Source of the DNA: an uncultured Collinsella sp.
GTDB lineage: Bacteria > Actinomycetota > Coriobacteriia > Coriobacteriales > Coriobacteriaceae
NCBI GenBank assembly: GCA_900555355.1
Contig: USKV01000046.1
Span: forward strand, 1-9,281
Direction of reading: 5' to 3'
Length of the DNA: 9,281 nt
This document shows positions 1 to 7,485 of this stretch, piece after piece. A program made the translations under genes and the position numbers. The notes below the pieces were generated by a model, which did not search any database, was not told the origin of the DNA, and saw nothing but the letters and a program-made list of their open reading frames with translations. How positions within the stretch are numbered: position 1 is the stretch's first letter; the number at the start of each line of letters is the position of its first letter.

Positions 1-479
1 TCCAGACGCTGGAAAACAACCCCGCCATCATCCACGGCGGTCCCTTTGCCAACATCGCCCACGGCTGCAACAGCGTGCTGGCTACCAAGCTGAGCCTTTC
101 TCTGGCCGACTATACCATCACTGAGGCCGGTTTCGGTGCCGATCTGGGCGCAGAGAAGTTTTTGGATATCAAGTGCCGCTACGCCGGTATCGCTCCCTCT
201 GCCTGCGTGCTGGTGGCCACTGTGCGTGCCCTCAAGAGCCCCTTTACCAACGCCTACGCTAAGAGCGAGGGTTCCGGCGCGAGTGCCGAGGAACTCGGTG
301 CTATGGGAACCGGTGCGCTGCGTAAGGCCGCCAAGGACGGCAACTACGAAGAGGGTTCGTTTCTGTGTGGACAGATTGCCGGCATGGTCAACGAACGCCA
401 GAGCGCACGCGAAATCGTTGACGACCTGGTCGATGGCGCCGAGCACGTCCTGAAGGGTGCGTGCGCATGGGTGGCGTAG
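1..479 (+). CDS. Hybrid ORF: internal formate-tetrahydrofolate ligase fragment joined in frame to the FabK C-terminus (5' partial)
   Basis: The frame is open from the left edge (first full codon at position 3) to the TAG at 477-479. Codons 3-236 read as the central part of formate-tetrahydrofolate ligase, with the family blocks [28 protein letters not shown] and DIKCR. From about 237 the protein is the C-terminal 80 residues of the FMN-dependent enoyl-ACP reductase FabK, with [17 protein letters not shown] and [12 protein letters not shown]. Fhs is normally about 556 residues and FabK about 310, and neither is whole here. Fhs should continue after VATVRALK into a different sequence. The Fhs part activates formate on tetrahydrofolate in one-carbon metabolism; FabK reduces enoyl-ACP. 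The FabK part fits the fabD neighbour. The hybrid lacks the FabK flavin-binding barrel and should not work as an enoyl reductase. Whether it is a true rearrangement or an assembly join cannot be told from sequence alone. Confidence 0.9.
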   Translation, partial: QTLENNPAIIHGGPFANIAHGCNSVLATKLSLSLADYTITEAGFGADLGAEKFLDIKCRYAGIAPSACVLVATVRALKSPFTNAYAKSEGSGASAEELGAMGTGALRKAAKDGNYEEGSFLCGQIAGMVNERQSAREIVDDLVDGAEHVLKGACAWVA

Positions 480-1393
480 CGTTTTTGTTTGCCGGCCAGG
501 GTGCCCAGCACCCCGCGATGGGCGTCGACTTGATCGAGACATCGCCGGCGGCCGCCGAGGTGTTCGTCATTGCCGATGAGGTGCGCCCGGGGACGAGCGA
601 GCAGTGCCGGAGCGCCTCCAAGGAGGAGCTCTCGCAGACTGAGAACACGCAGCCTTGCGTGTTCGTGCACGACTTGACTGTCGCCGTCGCCCTGCGTGAG
701 CGCGGCGTGGTGCCTGCCGCCTGTGCGGGATTCTCGCTGGGCGAGGTCGCCGCGCTCACCTTTGCGGGGGCGTTCGATACGCGAGCGGGATTTGAGCTTG
801 TGTGCGAGCGCGCGGCGCTTATGGCCACGGCGGCTGAGCGTCATCCCGGCGGAATGCGCGCCGTCATCAAACTCGATGCGGCGCAGGTCGAGGGCTTGGC
901 AAAACAGACCGGCGAGGACTGCTGGCCGGTCAACTACAACAGCCCGCAGCAGACGGTTGTTGCCGGAGCGCCCGAGGCGCTGCAGGCGCTCGACGTCCTA
1001 GTAAAAGAGGCTGGCGGCCGCGCCATGAAGGTCGCGGTGTCGGGTGCATTCCATAGCCCCTATATGGCCGAGGCGACCTGTGGCCTTGCTGCATATATTG
1101 AGGCCGGTCACGCGCCGTCCCCGTTGCTCATTCCTGTTATGGCAAATATGACGGCGGCGCCTTATCCGGCCGACCCGCAGGCGGCATCGGAGGTGCTGGC
1201 CAACCAGGTGAGTCATGCCGTGCACTGGGTCGACACGCTGCATGCTCTGCAGGATCAAGGCATCGACACGTTTATTGAGGTCGGCCCTGGCAAAACGCTG
1301 TCCGGCCTGGTCAAGCGTACGCTGAGCGACGTTCGCGTGTATTCGTGCGAGACGGCCGAGCAGGTCGCAGCTATTGCCGACGAGCTCGCATAG
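467..1393 (+). CDS. fabD: Malonyl-CoA:ACP transacylase
   Basis: Transfers malonate from malonyl-CoA to acyl carrier protein, feeding the elongation steps in the cytoplasm. The protein has about 308 residues, the usual FabD length. It shows the N-terminal FAGQGAQ loop, the nucleophile elbow GFSLGE with the catalytic serine near residue 90, and ERAALM with the arginine that binds the malonyl carboxylate. Further on are [12 protein letters not shown], the catalytic histidine in SGAFHSPYM near residue 199, and [11 protein letters not shown] near the end. The usual GHSLG is GFSLG here. I chose ATG 467 because an AAGGG at 453-457 sits 9 nt upstream. A GTG at 461 is possible but only 3 nt from that site. 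The start overlaps the end of the preceding frame by 13 nt, suggesting translational coupling to fabK in the ancestral operon. Confidence 0.95.
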   Translation: MGGVAFLFAGQGAQHPAMGVDLIETSPAAAEVFVIADEVRPGTSEQCRSASKEELSQTENTQPCVFVHDLTVAVALRERGVVPAACAGFSLGEVAALTFAGAFDTRAGFELVCERAALMATAAERHPGGMRAVIKLDAAQVEGLAKQTGEDCWPVNYNSPQQTVVAGAPEALQALDVLVKEAGGRAMKVAVSGAFHSPYMAEATCGLAAYIEAGHAPSPLLIPVMANMTAAPYPADPQAASEVLANQVSHAVHWVDTLHALQDQGIDTFIEVGPGKTLSGLVKRTLSDVRVYSCETAEQVAAIADELA

Positions 1394-1423
1394 TCCACAG
1401 GGCTGTAACCCGAAAGGAATGAC

Positions 1424-2197
1424 ATGGGCAACTTGAACAACGGCGCGCTCGAGCGCAACGACTCACGTCGCGTGGCACTGGTCACGGGCGGCTCGCGTGG
1501 TATCGGCCGCGCCTGCGCTGTCGGTCTGGCGGAGGACGGCTTTGATATCGCCGTCGTCTATGCCGGCAGCGTCGATGCGGCGCGCGAGACGTGCGAAGCC
1601 TGCGAGGCGGCTGGTGCCGCGGCACGCGCATATCAATGCGACGTGGCCGACCCCGCTGCCGTCAACGCGTGCGTGGAAACGGTCCTCAACGACTTTGGCT
1701 CCATTTGGGCGCTCGTCAACAACGCCGGCATCACCCGCGATGGCCTGCTCATGCGCATGGGCGATGACGCCTTCGATCGCGTACTCGATGTCAATCTCAA
1801 GGGAACGTTTAACACGACGCGCGCGCTCACCAAGACCTTTATGCGCCAGCGCGGCGGTTGCGTCATCAACATGAGCTCGGTTGTGGGCCTGATGGGCAAT
1901 GCCGGGCAGGCCAACTACGCCGCCTCCAAGGCGGGCGTCATCGGTCTGACCAAGGCGGTGGCGCGCGAGCTTGCGCCACGCGGCGTACGAGTGAACGCGG
2001 TTGCCCCCGGGTTTGTCGAGACGGATATGACGGCAAAGCTCTCGGAGAAGGTGCGTACGGTAACCGAGGAGCAGATTCCCCTTAAGCGTATGGCGCGCCC
2101 CGAGGAGGTGGCCGGCGTAGTGCGCTTTCTGGCGAGTGATGCGGCTGCCTACATTACGGGCGAGGTCGTGCGCGTCGACGGCGGAATGGCGATGTAG
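1424..2197 (+). CDS. fabG: 3-oxoacyl-ACP reductase
   Basis: NADPH-dependent reduction of 3-oxoacyl-ACP to 3-hydroxyacyl-ACP, the first reduction of each elongation cycle. It is a classical short-chain dehydrogenase of 257 residues. The cofactor loop TGGSRGIG lies at about residues 21-28 and NNAG at 99-102. The catalytic tetrad is Asn124, Ser152, Tyr165 and Lys169 (YAASK). The C-terminal ITGEVVRVDGGMAM is typical of FabG. It has about 12 more residues before the first beta strand than the usual 244-248 residue FabG; the leader is polar and no internal ATG would remove it. AAAGGA at 1413-1418 lies 5 nt before ATG 1424 and supports this start. It follows fabD after 30 nt and precedes fabF by 39 nt. 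The fab operon context separates it from the many other SDR enzymes. Confidence 0.95.
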   Translation: MGNLNNGALERNDSRRVALVTGGSRGIGRACAVGLAEDGFDIAVVYAGSVDAARETCEACEAAGAAARAYQCDVADPAAVNACVETVLNDFGSIWALVNNAGITRDGLLMRMGDDAFDRVLDVNLKGTFNTTRALTKTFMRQRGGCVINMSSVVGLMGNAGQANYAASKAGVIGLTKAVARELAPRGVRVNAVAPGFVETDMTAKLSEKVRTVTEEQIPLKRMARPEEVAGVVRFLASDAAAYITGEVVRVDGGMAM

Positions 2198-2200
2198 AAA

Positions 2201-2222
2201 CCAGGGCCGAAGAACGGCTTGG
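2201..2222 (+). promoter_or_regulatory. Small hairpin between fabG and fabF
   Basis: Just after the fabG stop, CCAGGGCCG and CGGCTTGG can pair around an AAGAA loop to give about 8 base pairs with one bulged G and one G-U pair. No T-run follows, so this is not a normal terminator. Its 3' arm touches the start of the purine-rich fabF ribosome site (2221-2230). It could affect fabF translation or mRNA stability, or it may be chance in G+C-rich DNA. Confidence 0.3.
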
Positions 2223-2236
2223 ATGAGGAGACCATG

Positions 2237-3484
2237 ATGGAACAGAGAGTTGCAATCACCGGTATCGGTGCCGTGTCGCCGCTCGGCAACACCGCGCTTG
2301 CCACCTGGGCGGCAATGTGTGCTGGCACGTGCGGCATCGGCCCGATTACGCACTTCGATACCGATGCGTTTGCCGTTAAGGTGGCGGCCGAGGTCAAGGG
2401 TTTTGACGGCAACGAGTACTTTGGCAAGCGTGACGCCAAGCATCTCGACCCCTGCGTTCAGTTTGCGATGGCGGCTTCGGACGAAGCCATGCACGATGCG
2501 GGCTTTGATGTCGAAGGCGCCATCGATCGCGAGCGCCTGGGCGTCTACGTGGGTTCAGGCGTGGGCGGCATGCAGACACTCGTCGACAACGTCCACACGA
2601 TTGCCGATCGGGGGCCTCGCCGTGCATCGCCCTATATGATCGCGATGATGATCCCCAATATGGCTTCGGGCAATATCGCAATCCGCCACAAGGCAAAGGG
2701 CCCGACCCTGCCCGTGGTGACCGCCTGCGCGACCTCGGCACATGCCGTGGGCGAGGCGTTCCGCGCCATCAAGCATGGTTATGCCGATGCGATTCTCGCC
2801 GGCGGCGCCGAGGCCGCAATCATCCCCGATGCCGTTGCGGGCTTTACATCCTGCCGTGCTCTCACCACTAATCCTGACCCGTCGACGGCTTGCCGCCCGT
2901 TCGATGCAGACCGCGACGGCTTTGTGATGGGCGAGGGCGCCTGCGTGCTGGCACTCGAGAGCATGGAGCATGCGCAGGCGCGCGGTGCGCACATTTATGC
3001 CGAGGTCGTGGGTTACGGCAACACCGATGATGCCTATCACATCACGAGCCCTGATCCCGAGGCTGCCGGCATTGCCCGCGCGATATCGCTGGCGGTGACC
3101 GAGGGCGACGTCAGGCCTTCCGAGGGCCTCTACATCAACGCTCACGGCACCTCGACCAAGCTCAACGATTCGTCCGAGACGGCGGGCATTAAGCGTGCGC
3201 TTGGCGAGGATGCGGCGCGCGCCGCGCACGTCTCGTCGACCAAGTCGATGACCGGCCACATGATCGGTGCCACGGGCGCCATCGAGGTCATGGCCTGCGC
3301 CATGGCGCTCGAGCAGGGCGTGGTGCCGCCGACCATTAACTACCGCACGCCCGATCCCGCCTGCGATCTTGACTACACGCCTAATCGCGCGGTTCGCGCC
3401 GATCTTACCTGGGCGCTTTCGACCAACCTGGGCTTTGGCGGGCACAACGCCGCCATCGCGCTGCGTAGATATACGAGGAGCTAG
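2237..3484 (+). CDS. fabF: 3-oxoacyl-ACP synthase II (condensing enzyme)
   Basis: Condenses acyl-ACP with malonyl-ACP to extend the chain by two carbons. The protein has 415 residues, close to the standard 412. The condensing-enzyme residues are all visible: Cys164 in VTACATSAHA, His303 in NAHGTSTKLND, and Lys336 and His341 in KSMTGHMIGATGA. The C-terminal glycine-rich loop is NLGFGGHNA. The Cys-His-His set marks the KAS I/II class and excludes FabH (Cys-His-Asn). The gene order matches FabF rather than FabB. ATG 2237 was chosen over the adjacent ATG 2234 because GAGGAG at 2225-2230 is then 6 nt away instead of 3. accB follows after only 3 nt. Confidence 0.95.
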   Translation: MEQRVAITGIGAVSPLGNTALATWAAMCAGTCGIGPITHFDTDAFAVKVAAEVKGFDGNEYFGKRDAKHLDPCVQFAMAASDEAMHDAGFDVEGAIDRERLGVYVGSGVGGMQTLVDNVHTIADRGPRRASPYMIAMMIPNMASGNIAIRHKAKGPTLPVVTACATSAHAVGEAFRAIKHGYADAILAGGAEAAIIPDAVAGFTSCRALTTNPDPSTACRPFDADRDGFVMGEGACVLALESMEHAQARGAHIYAEVVGYGNTDDAYHITSPDPEAAGIARAISLAVTEGDVRPSEGLYINAHGTSTKLNDSSETAGIKRALGEDAARAAHVSSTKSMTGHMIGATGAIEVMACAMALEQGVVPPTINYRTPDPACDLDYTPNRAVRADLTWALSTNLGFGGHNAAIALRRYTRS

Positions 3485-3487
3485 AGC

Positions 3488-3964
3488 ATGGATTCCAAAA
3501 GAATTGCCGAGATAGCCGATGTTATGGAGGACCGCGGCCTCACGCGCGTACGCGTTGAGGAGCCCGATGGCACCGCGGTCGAACTCGAGCGCGCGAGCGC
3601 CACGCAGCCGGTCGCCGTGCCCATGCCTATGCCGGGTGCCGTGACTGCTCCGGCGGTGGCTCCTGTCGCCATGCCTGCCACCGCACCGGAACCCGCCGCG
3701 CAGGCGCCTGTTGCCGCACCGGAGCCCAAGGGCACCGAGGTGACCGCTCCCATGGTCGGCGTTTTCTATGCTGCCCCGGCGCCGGGCGACGAACCGTTTG
3801 TGCGCGTGGGCTCCAAGGTCAAGGCCGGCGAGACCCTCTGCATCATCGAGGCCATGAAGGTTCTCAACGAGGTGACGGCCGAGGCAGACGGCGAGGTGCT
3901 CGAGATCTGCGTGGCCGACGGCGACCTCGTTGAGTTTGACAGCTGCCTCATGAGGATCGGATAG
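3488..3964 (+). CDS. accB: Biotin carboxyl carrier protein of acetyl-CoA carboxylase
   Basis: Carries the biotin that shuttles the carboxyl group between AccC and the carboxyltransferase. It has 158 residues in three parts: an acidic N-terminal region (1-40), a flexible linker rich in Pro, Ala and Met at about 41-80, and the biotinyl domain (84-158). The biotin attachment site is Lys124 in IIEAMKVLNEV; the usual residue after the lysine is Met or Leu, and here it is Val. The thumb-like stretch VFYAAPAPGDEPFV before it is typical of bacterial BCCP. GAGGAG at 3475-3480 is 7 nt before ATG 3488. The 3-nt gap from the fabF stop and the immediate fabZ downstream suggest coupled translation. Confidence 0.95.
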   Translation: MDSKRIAEIADVMEDRGLTRVRVEEPDGTAVELERASATQPVAVPMPMPGAVTAPAVAPVAMPATAPEPAAQAPVAAPEPKGTEVTAPMVGVFYAAPAPGDEPFVRVGSKVKAGETLCIIEAMKVLNEVTAEADGEVLEICVADGDLVEFDSCLMRIG

Positions 3965-3973
3965 GTGATATCC

Positions 3974-4396
3974 ATGAACAAAGAAGAGCTCAAGAAGCTG
4001 TTGCCGCATCGTGAGCCGATGCTTTTGCTTGACGAAGCCGAGCTAGTGGGCGACGAGGCCCACGGCAAGATCACGATTACGGGCGACGAGTACTTTTTGC
4101 AGGGGCATTTTCCGGGAAACCCGGTGGTCCCCGGCGTGATTCAGTGCGAGATGCTCGCCCAGAACTGCTGCGTGCTGCTGATGGGCGATGAGGAGGCGCG
4201 CGGCGCGACGCCGTTCTACACGAGTCTGGACAAGGTGCGCTTTAAGCGTCCGGTGCGCCCGGGCGACACGGTGAATCTGGTGTGCTCCATCACGCGTGCG
4301 CGCGGGCCGTTCCGCTTTGCGACAGGTACTGCGAGCGTTAACGGTGAGGTTTGCTGCCGCGCCGATATGTCTTTTGCACTCATGCACGAAAAGTAG
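3974..4396 (+). CDS. fabZ: 3-hydroxyacyl-ACP dehydratase
   Basis: Removes water from 3-hydroxyacyl-ACP to give trans-2-enoyl-ACP, the substrate of FabK. It is a single hot-dog-fold protein of 140 residues, the usual FabZ length. LLPHREPMLLLDEAEL at the N-terminus is the family opening. The catalytic His45 lies in GHFPGNPVVPGV and the catalytic Glu59 in IQCEMLAQ, with the normal 14-residue separation. LDKVRFKRPVRPGD is also a family block. ATG 3974 is preferred over GTG 3965, which directly abuts the accB stop, because AGGTG at 3963-3967 is correctly spaced from the ATG. FabZ fits better than FabA on length and on its position between accB and accC. Confidence 0.94.
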   Translation: MNKEELKKLLPHREPMLLLDEAELVGDEAHGKITITGDEYFLQGHFPGNPVVPGVIQCEMLAQNCCVLLMGDEEARGATPFYTSLDKVRFKRPVRPGDTVNLVCSITRARGPFRFATGTASVNGEVCCRADMSFALMHEK

Positions 4397-4406
4397 GGAA
4401 GTTTTC

Positions 4407-5750
4407 ATGTTCGACAAAGTGCTCATCGCCAACCGCGGCGAAGTCGCGGTCCGTGTTATCCGCGCGTGCCGCGATATGGGCATCAAGACCGTCGCCGTTT
4501 ATTCCACGGTCGATGCGGACGCGTTGCACGTGCAGCTTGCCGACGAGGCGTATTGCATCGGCGGCCCGCGTCTTGCCGAGAGCTACCTCAACGACGATGC
4601 CGTGCTCACCTGTGCCGTAAAGTCAGGAGCTAAGGCAATTCATCCCGGCTATGGCTTTTTCTCCGAGAAGGCGAGCTTCGTGCGCGACTGCGACAAGTAT
4701 GGCCTGGCGTTTGTCGGTCCTTCGGCCGAGGTGATCGACAGCATGGGCGACAAGGACGCCGCACGTCGAACGGCTGCTGCGGCGGGCGTGCCCATCGTGC
4801 CGGGTTGCGATCTGCTCAAAAGTCCCGAGGAGGCGACGGCCGAGGCCGAGCGCATCGGCTGCCCCGTGCTCATCAAGGCGCGTGCAGGTGGCGGCGGTCG
4901 CGGCATTCGCAAGGTCGAGCGCGTGGAAGATGCGGCAAAGGCGTTCATCGAGGCGCGTGCCGAGGGCGAGGCCGTTTTTGGCGACGGCGAGTGCTACATG
5001 GAGAAGTTCGTCGCGCCGGCGCACCATGTTGAGGTGCAGATTATGGCCGATAAGCAGGGCCATGTGTTTTCGCTCGGCGAGCGCGAGTGCTCGGTGCAGC
5101 GTCGCAACCAAAAGCTGATCGAGGAGAGCCCCGCGCCGTGCCTCGACGGACACGACGGCATTCGTGCTCGCATGCACAAGGCAGCGCGTGACCTGGCTCG
5201 TGCCGTTGGCTACGAAGGAGCCGGTACCATCGAGTTCCTGTATTCGGACGACGGCAATTTCTACTTTATGGAAATGAACACGCGCTTGCAGGTGGAGCAT
5301 CCGGTTACGGAGTTTGTGACCGATACCGACCTGGTCAAATGGCAGCTGCGCGTGGCAGCCGGCCAGCCTCTGCCCTTTGAGCAGGAGGACATGCCGGTCC
5401 GCAACCACGCCATGGAGTGCCGCATCAATGCCGAAACGCCGGACTTTCTGCCGTCATGCGGAACGATCACCGCGTTGCGTGTGCCGGGTGGTCCGCGCGT
5501 GCGCTGGGATTCCGCCATGTTTACCGGTGCGACAGTTCCGCCGTACTACGACTCCATGCTCGGCAAGCTCATCGTGTGTGCGCCCACGCGTGACGGCGCC
5601 ATTCGCAAGATGCGCTCGGCCCTGGGCGAGCTCGTGATTGAGGGCGTGAGCGAAAACAGCGAGCTTCAGCTCGACGTGCTGGCAAACGACGAGTTCTTGT
5701 CGGGCATGTATCACACCGATCTGATGGGGCATCTCTATGCTGATGAATAG
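4407..5750 (+). CDS. accC: Biotin carboxylase subunit of acetyl-CoA carboxylase
   Basis: Uses ATP and bicarbonate to carboxylate the biotin on AccB, the first half-reaction of acetyl-CoA carboxylase. The protein has 447 residues, matching the family. The N-terminal domain starts KVLIANRGEVAVRVIRA. The ATP-grasp core has MGDK with Lys116, Lys158 and the glycine-rich loop GGGGRGIRKV (161-170), then Lys236 in NQKLIEES and the metal/bicarbonate site EMNTRLQVEHPVTE (Glu289, Arg293, Glu297). Arg339 in MECRINAE is the conserved arginine near the active site. There is no C-terminal biotinyl domain, so it is the free AccC subunit rather than pyruvate carboxylase or an actinobacterial AccA-type fusion. 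GGGAAG upstream gives a well-spaced ribosome site for ATG 4407. It follows fabZ by 10 nt and overlaps accDA by 14 nt. Confidence 0.95.
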   Translation: MFDKVLIANRGEVAVRVIRACRDMGIKTVAVYSTVDADALHVQLADEAYCIGGPRLAESYLNDDAVLTCAVKSGAKAIHPGYGFFSEKASFVRDCDKYGLAFVGPSAEVIDSMGDKDAARRTAAAAGVPIVPGCDLLKSPEEATAEAERIGCPVLIKARAGGGGRGIRKVERVEDAAKAFIEARAEGEAVFGDGECYMEKFVAPAHHVEVQIMADKQGHVFSLGERECSVQRRNQKLIEESPAPCLDGHDGIRARMHKAARDLARAVGYEGAGTIEFLYSDDGNFYFMEMNTRLQVEHPVTEFVTDTDLVKWQLRVAAGQPLPFEQEDMPVRNHAMECRINAETPDFLPSCGTITALRVPGGPRVRWDSAMFTGATVPPYYDSMLGKLIVCAPTRDGAIRKMRSALGELVIEGVSENSELQLDVLANDEFLSGMYHTDLMGHLYADE

Positions 5751-7461
5751 AAAAGCGAAGACGGTCAATGTCCTTGAGGGGCCGATAACCGAGTCGTGCG
5801 CCGAGTTTCCCGCGCGCCACGTGTTTATCAAGTGCCCGGAGTGCCGCCGTGTGATCGATGAGGCACGCCTACACGACAACCTCGAGGTCTGCCCCCGTTG
5901 CGGCAAACACTTTCGCGTGAGCGGTCGCGCGCGCATGCGCATGACGGTCGACGAGGGCACGTTTGAGGAATGGGATGCCAATCTGGCGTCGGAGGACTTC
6001 CTCTCGTTTCCCGGCTATGCCGACAAGCTCAAGAGCGTGAGCGAGCGTTCGGGCGAGCGCGATGCCGTTGTGTGCGGCAGGGGCAAAATCTGCGGTTGCG
6101 ATACGGCGCTCTTCTTTATGGACGCTAACTTTATGATGGGCTCGATGGGCTCCGTGGTGGGCGAGAAGATCTGTCGCGCATTTGAGCGTGCGACCGAGCT
6201 GGGATTGCCAGTTGTCGGCTTTACCGTTTCGGGCGGTGCGCGCATGCAAGAGGGCGTGACATCGCTTATGCAGATGGCCAAGATTTCTGCGGCGGTTAGG
6301 CGCCACAGCGAGGCGGGCGGCCTGTATATCACGGTGCTCACCGACCCCACGACCGGAGGCGTAACCGCGAGCTTCGCCATGGAGGGCGACATTATCCTGG
6401 CCGAGCCCGATGCCCTGACGGCATTTGCCGGCCCGCGCGTGATCGAGCAGAACATGCACAAGCGACTGCCCAAGGGATTCCAGCGCTCCGAGTTTTTGAT
6501 GGAGCACGGCTTTTGCGATGCCGTTGTTCCGCGCGGCGAGATTGCGCTCACGGTAGGCGAGCTGCTGGCGCTGCACGAAGGGCACGCGCCCGGCTTGGGG
6601 GCACCGCATGAGATCGTGCATACGGGTCGCCGCGGCAAAAAGCTGGGACACTTGTTTAAGCGCTCGGCGCCACCAAAAACCGCGCTCGAGATTGTCAAGC
6701 AGACCCGCTCGGCAGATCGCGCCACGGCGGGCGAGGTGATCTCGCTGGGCCTGGATGGATTTGTGGAGCTGCACGGCGACCGTTACTTTGGCGACGACGC
6801 CGCTGTGGTGGCTGGCATTGGCTGGAAGGACGGGCGCCCCGTAACGGTCATCGCCATCGAGCGCGGCACCACGACCAAAGAGCGCATGCGTCGCAACTTT
6901 GGTATGGCACATCCCGAGGGCTACCGCAAAGCGCGTCGCCTTATGCGCCAGGCCGAAAAGTTTGGTCGACCGGTTCTGTGCCTGGTCGATACTTCGGGCG
7001 CGTTTTGCGGCATCGGTGCCGAGGAGCGCGGCCAGGGCGAGGCGATTGCCCGGAATCTCATGGAGATGAGCGGCCTTAAGACGCCGATTGTCTCGGTGGT
7101 AACAGGCGAGGGCGGCTCTGGTGGCGCGCTGGCGCTGTCCGTGGCCGACCGCATCCTGATGCTCTCGAGCTCGGCCTATTCGGTCGTGAGCCCCGAGGCC
7201 TGTGCGTCGATTCTGTGGAAGGATACCGAGCGCGCGAATGAGGCCGCCGAGGCGCTTAAGCTCACGGCCCCCGATTTGTTGGCGCTCGGCATCATCGACG
7301 GCATTGTTGATGATAGGGGCCTGTCGCATGAGGAGATCGCCGGTGCCGTCATGTCCTCGGCATTTGATGCCTTCGATACGCTTGGGCGGCTCGACGACGC
7401 GACCCTCACAAACCTCCGCTACGAAAAGTACCGCGCAATCGGTCAGTATCGCACGATGTGA
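5737..7461 (+). CDS. accDA: Fused acetyl-CoA carboxylase carboxyltransferase, beta then alpha (AccD-AccA)
   Basis: Moves the carboxyl group from carboxybiotin-AccB to acetyl-CoA, giving malonyl-CoA. One uninterrupted frame of 574 residues holds both subunits. Residues 1 to about 285 are AccD: a four-cysteine zinc ribbon (Cys33, Cys36, Cys52, Cys55), then the crotonase-like core with GFTVSGGARMQEG and DPTTGGVTASFAM. About residues 286-325 are a basic linker. The rest is AccA, with LHGDRYFGDD, RNFGMAHPEGYRKA, DTSGAFCGIGAEERGQGEA and GEGGSGGALAL (457-467). E. coli AccD plus AccA total about 620 residues; the missing part is mostly the N-terminal helical region of AccA. No stop, frame change or internal ribosome site was seen at the join. 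ATG 5737 has GGGG (5726-5729) 7 nt upstream and overlaps the accC end. The C-terminus RYEKYRAIGQYRTM looks like a natural AccA end. Confidence 0.95.
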   Translation: MLMNRKAKTVNVLEGPITESCAEFPARHVFIKCPECRRVIDEARLHDNLEVCPRCGKHFRVSGRARMRMTVDEGTFEEWDANLASEDFLSFPGYADKLKSVSERSGERDAVVCGRGKICGCDTALFFMDANFMMGSMGSVVGEKICRAFERATELGLPVVGFTVSGGARMQEGVTSLMQMAKISAAVRRHSEAGGLYITVLTDPTTGGVTASFAMEGDIILAEPDALTAFAGPRVIEQNMHKRLPKGFQRSEFLMEHGFCDAVVPRGEIALTVGELLALHEGHAPGLGAPHEIVHTGRRGKKLGHLFKRSAPPKTALEIVKQTRSADRATAGEVISLGLDGFVELHGDRYFGDDAAVVAGIGWKDGRPVTVIAIERGTTTKERMRRNFGMAHPEGYRKARRLMRQAEKFGRPVLCLVDTSGAFCGIGAEERGQGEAIARNLMEMSGLKTPIVSVVTGEGGSGGALALSVADRILMLSSSAYSVVSPEACASILWKDTERANEAAEALKLTAPDLLALGIIDGIVDDRGLSHEEIAGAVMSSAFDAFDTLGRLDDATLTNLRYEKYRAIGQYRTM

Positions 7462-7485
7462 CAAAGGGACAGTCCGCATGTCACA
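7457..7485. repeat. Imperfect palindromic element A at the accDA/EIIC junction
   Basis: ATGTGACA (7456-7463) and TGTCACAT (7479-7486) are exact inverted copies separated by 15 nt. The element includes the accDA stop codon and the first possible EIIC start. No T-run follows, so it is not a standard terminator. A third TGTCACA lies at 7503-7509. A similar 29-nt element lies after the EIIC stop at 8720-8748. Together they look like a small dispersed repeat or a paired operator; which one cannot be decided here. Confidence 0.5.

Noticed and set aside
75..479. GTG at 75 as the start of a 134-residue protein
   Set aside because: The frame is open to the left edge and the upstream codons continue the Fhs match ([15 protein letters not shown]), so the GTG is internal.
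2219..2236. TTG at 2219 as the fabF start
   Set aside because: It would place the strong GAGGAG ribosome site inside the gene. ATG 2237 is correctly spaced and gives the normal FabF N-terminus.
2555..4009. A 484-residue open frame on the minus strand opposite fabF, accB and the start of fabZ
   Set aside because: It has no recognisable domain, is rich in His, Arg and Gly, and lies opposite three clear genes. It is the expected shadow frame in high-G+C coding DNA.
4296..4406. Upstream extension of the accC frame into fabZ
   Set aside because: The AccC family N-terminus begins at MFDKVLIANRGE (ATG 4407) with its own ribosome site. The extension is an out-of-frame reading of fabZ.
7202..7477. 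Upstream extension of the EIIC frame into accDA
   Set aside because: The extra residues match nothing, are rich in Arg, Ser and Pro, and overlap conserved AccA coding sequence by about 260 nt. The EIIC family match begins only around 7550.
7457..7485. CRP/FNR-type operator (TGTGA...TCACA)
   Set aside because: The half-sites are 19 nt apart rather than the 6 nt expected for CRP, and no -35/-10 promoter is evident beside them.
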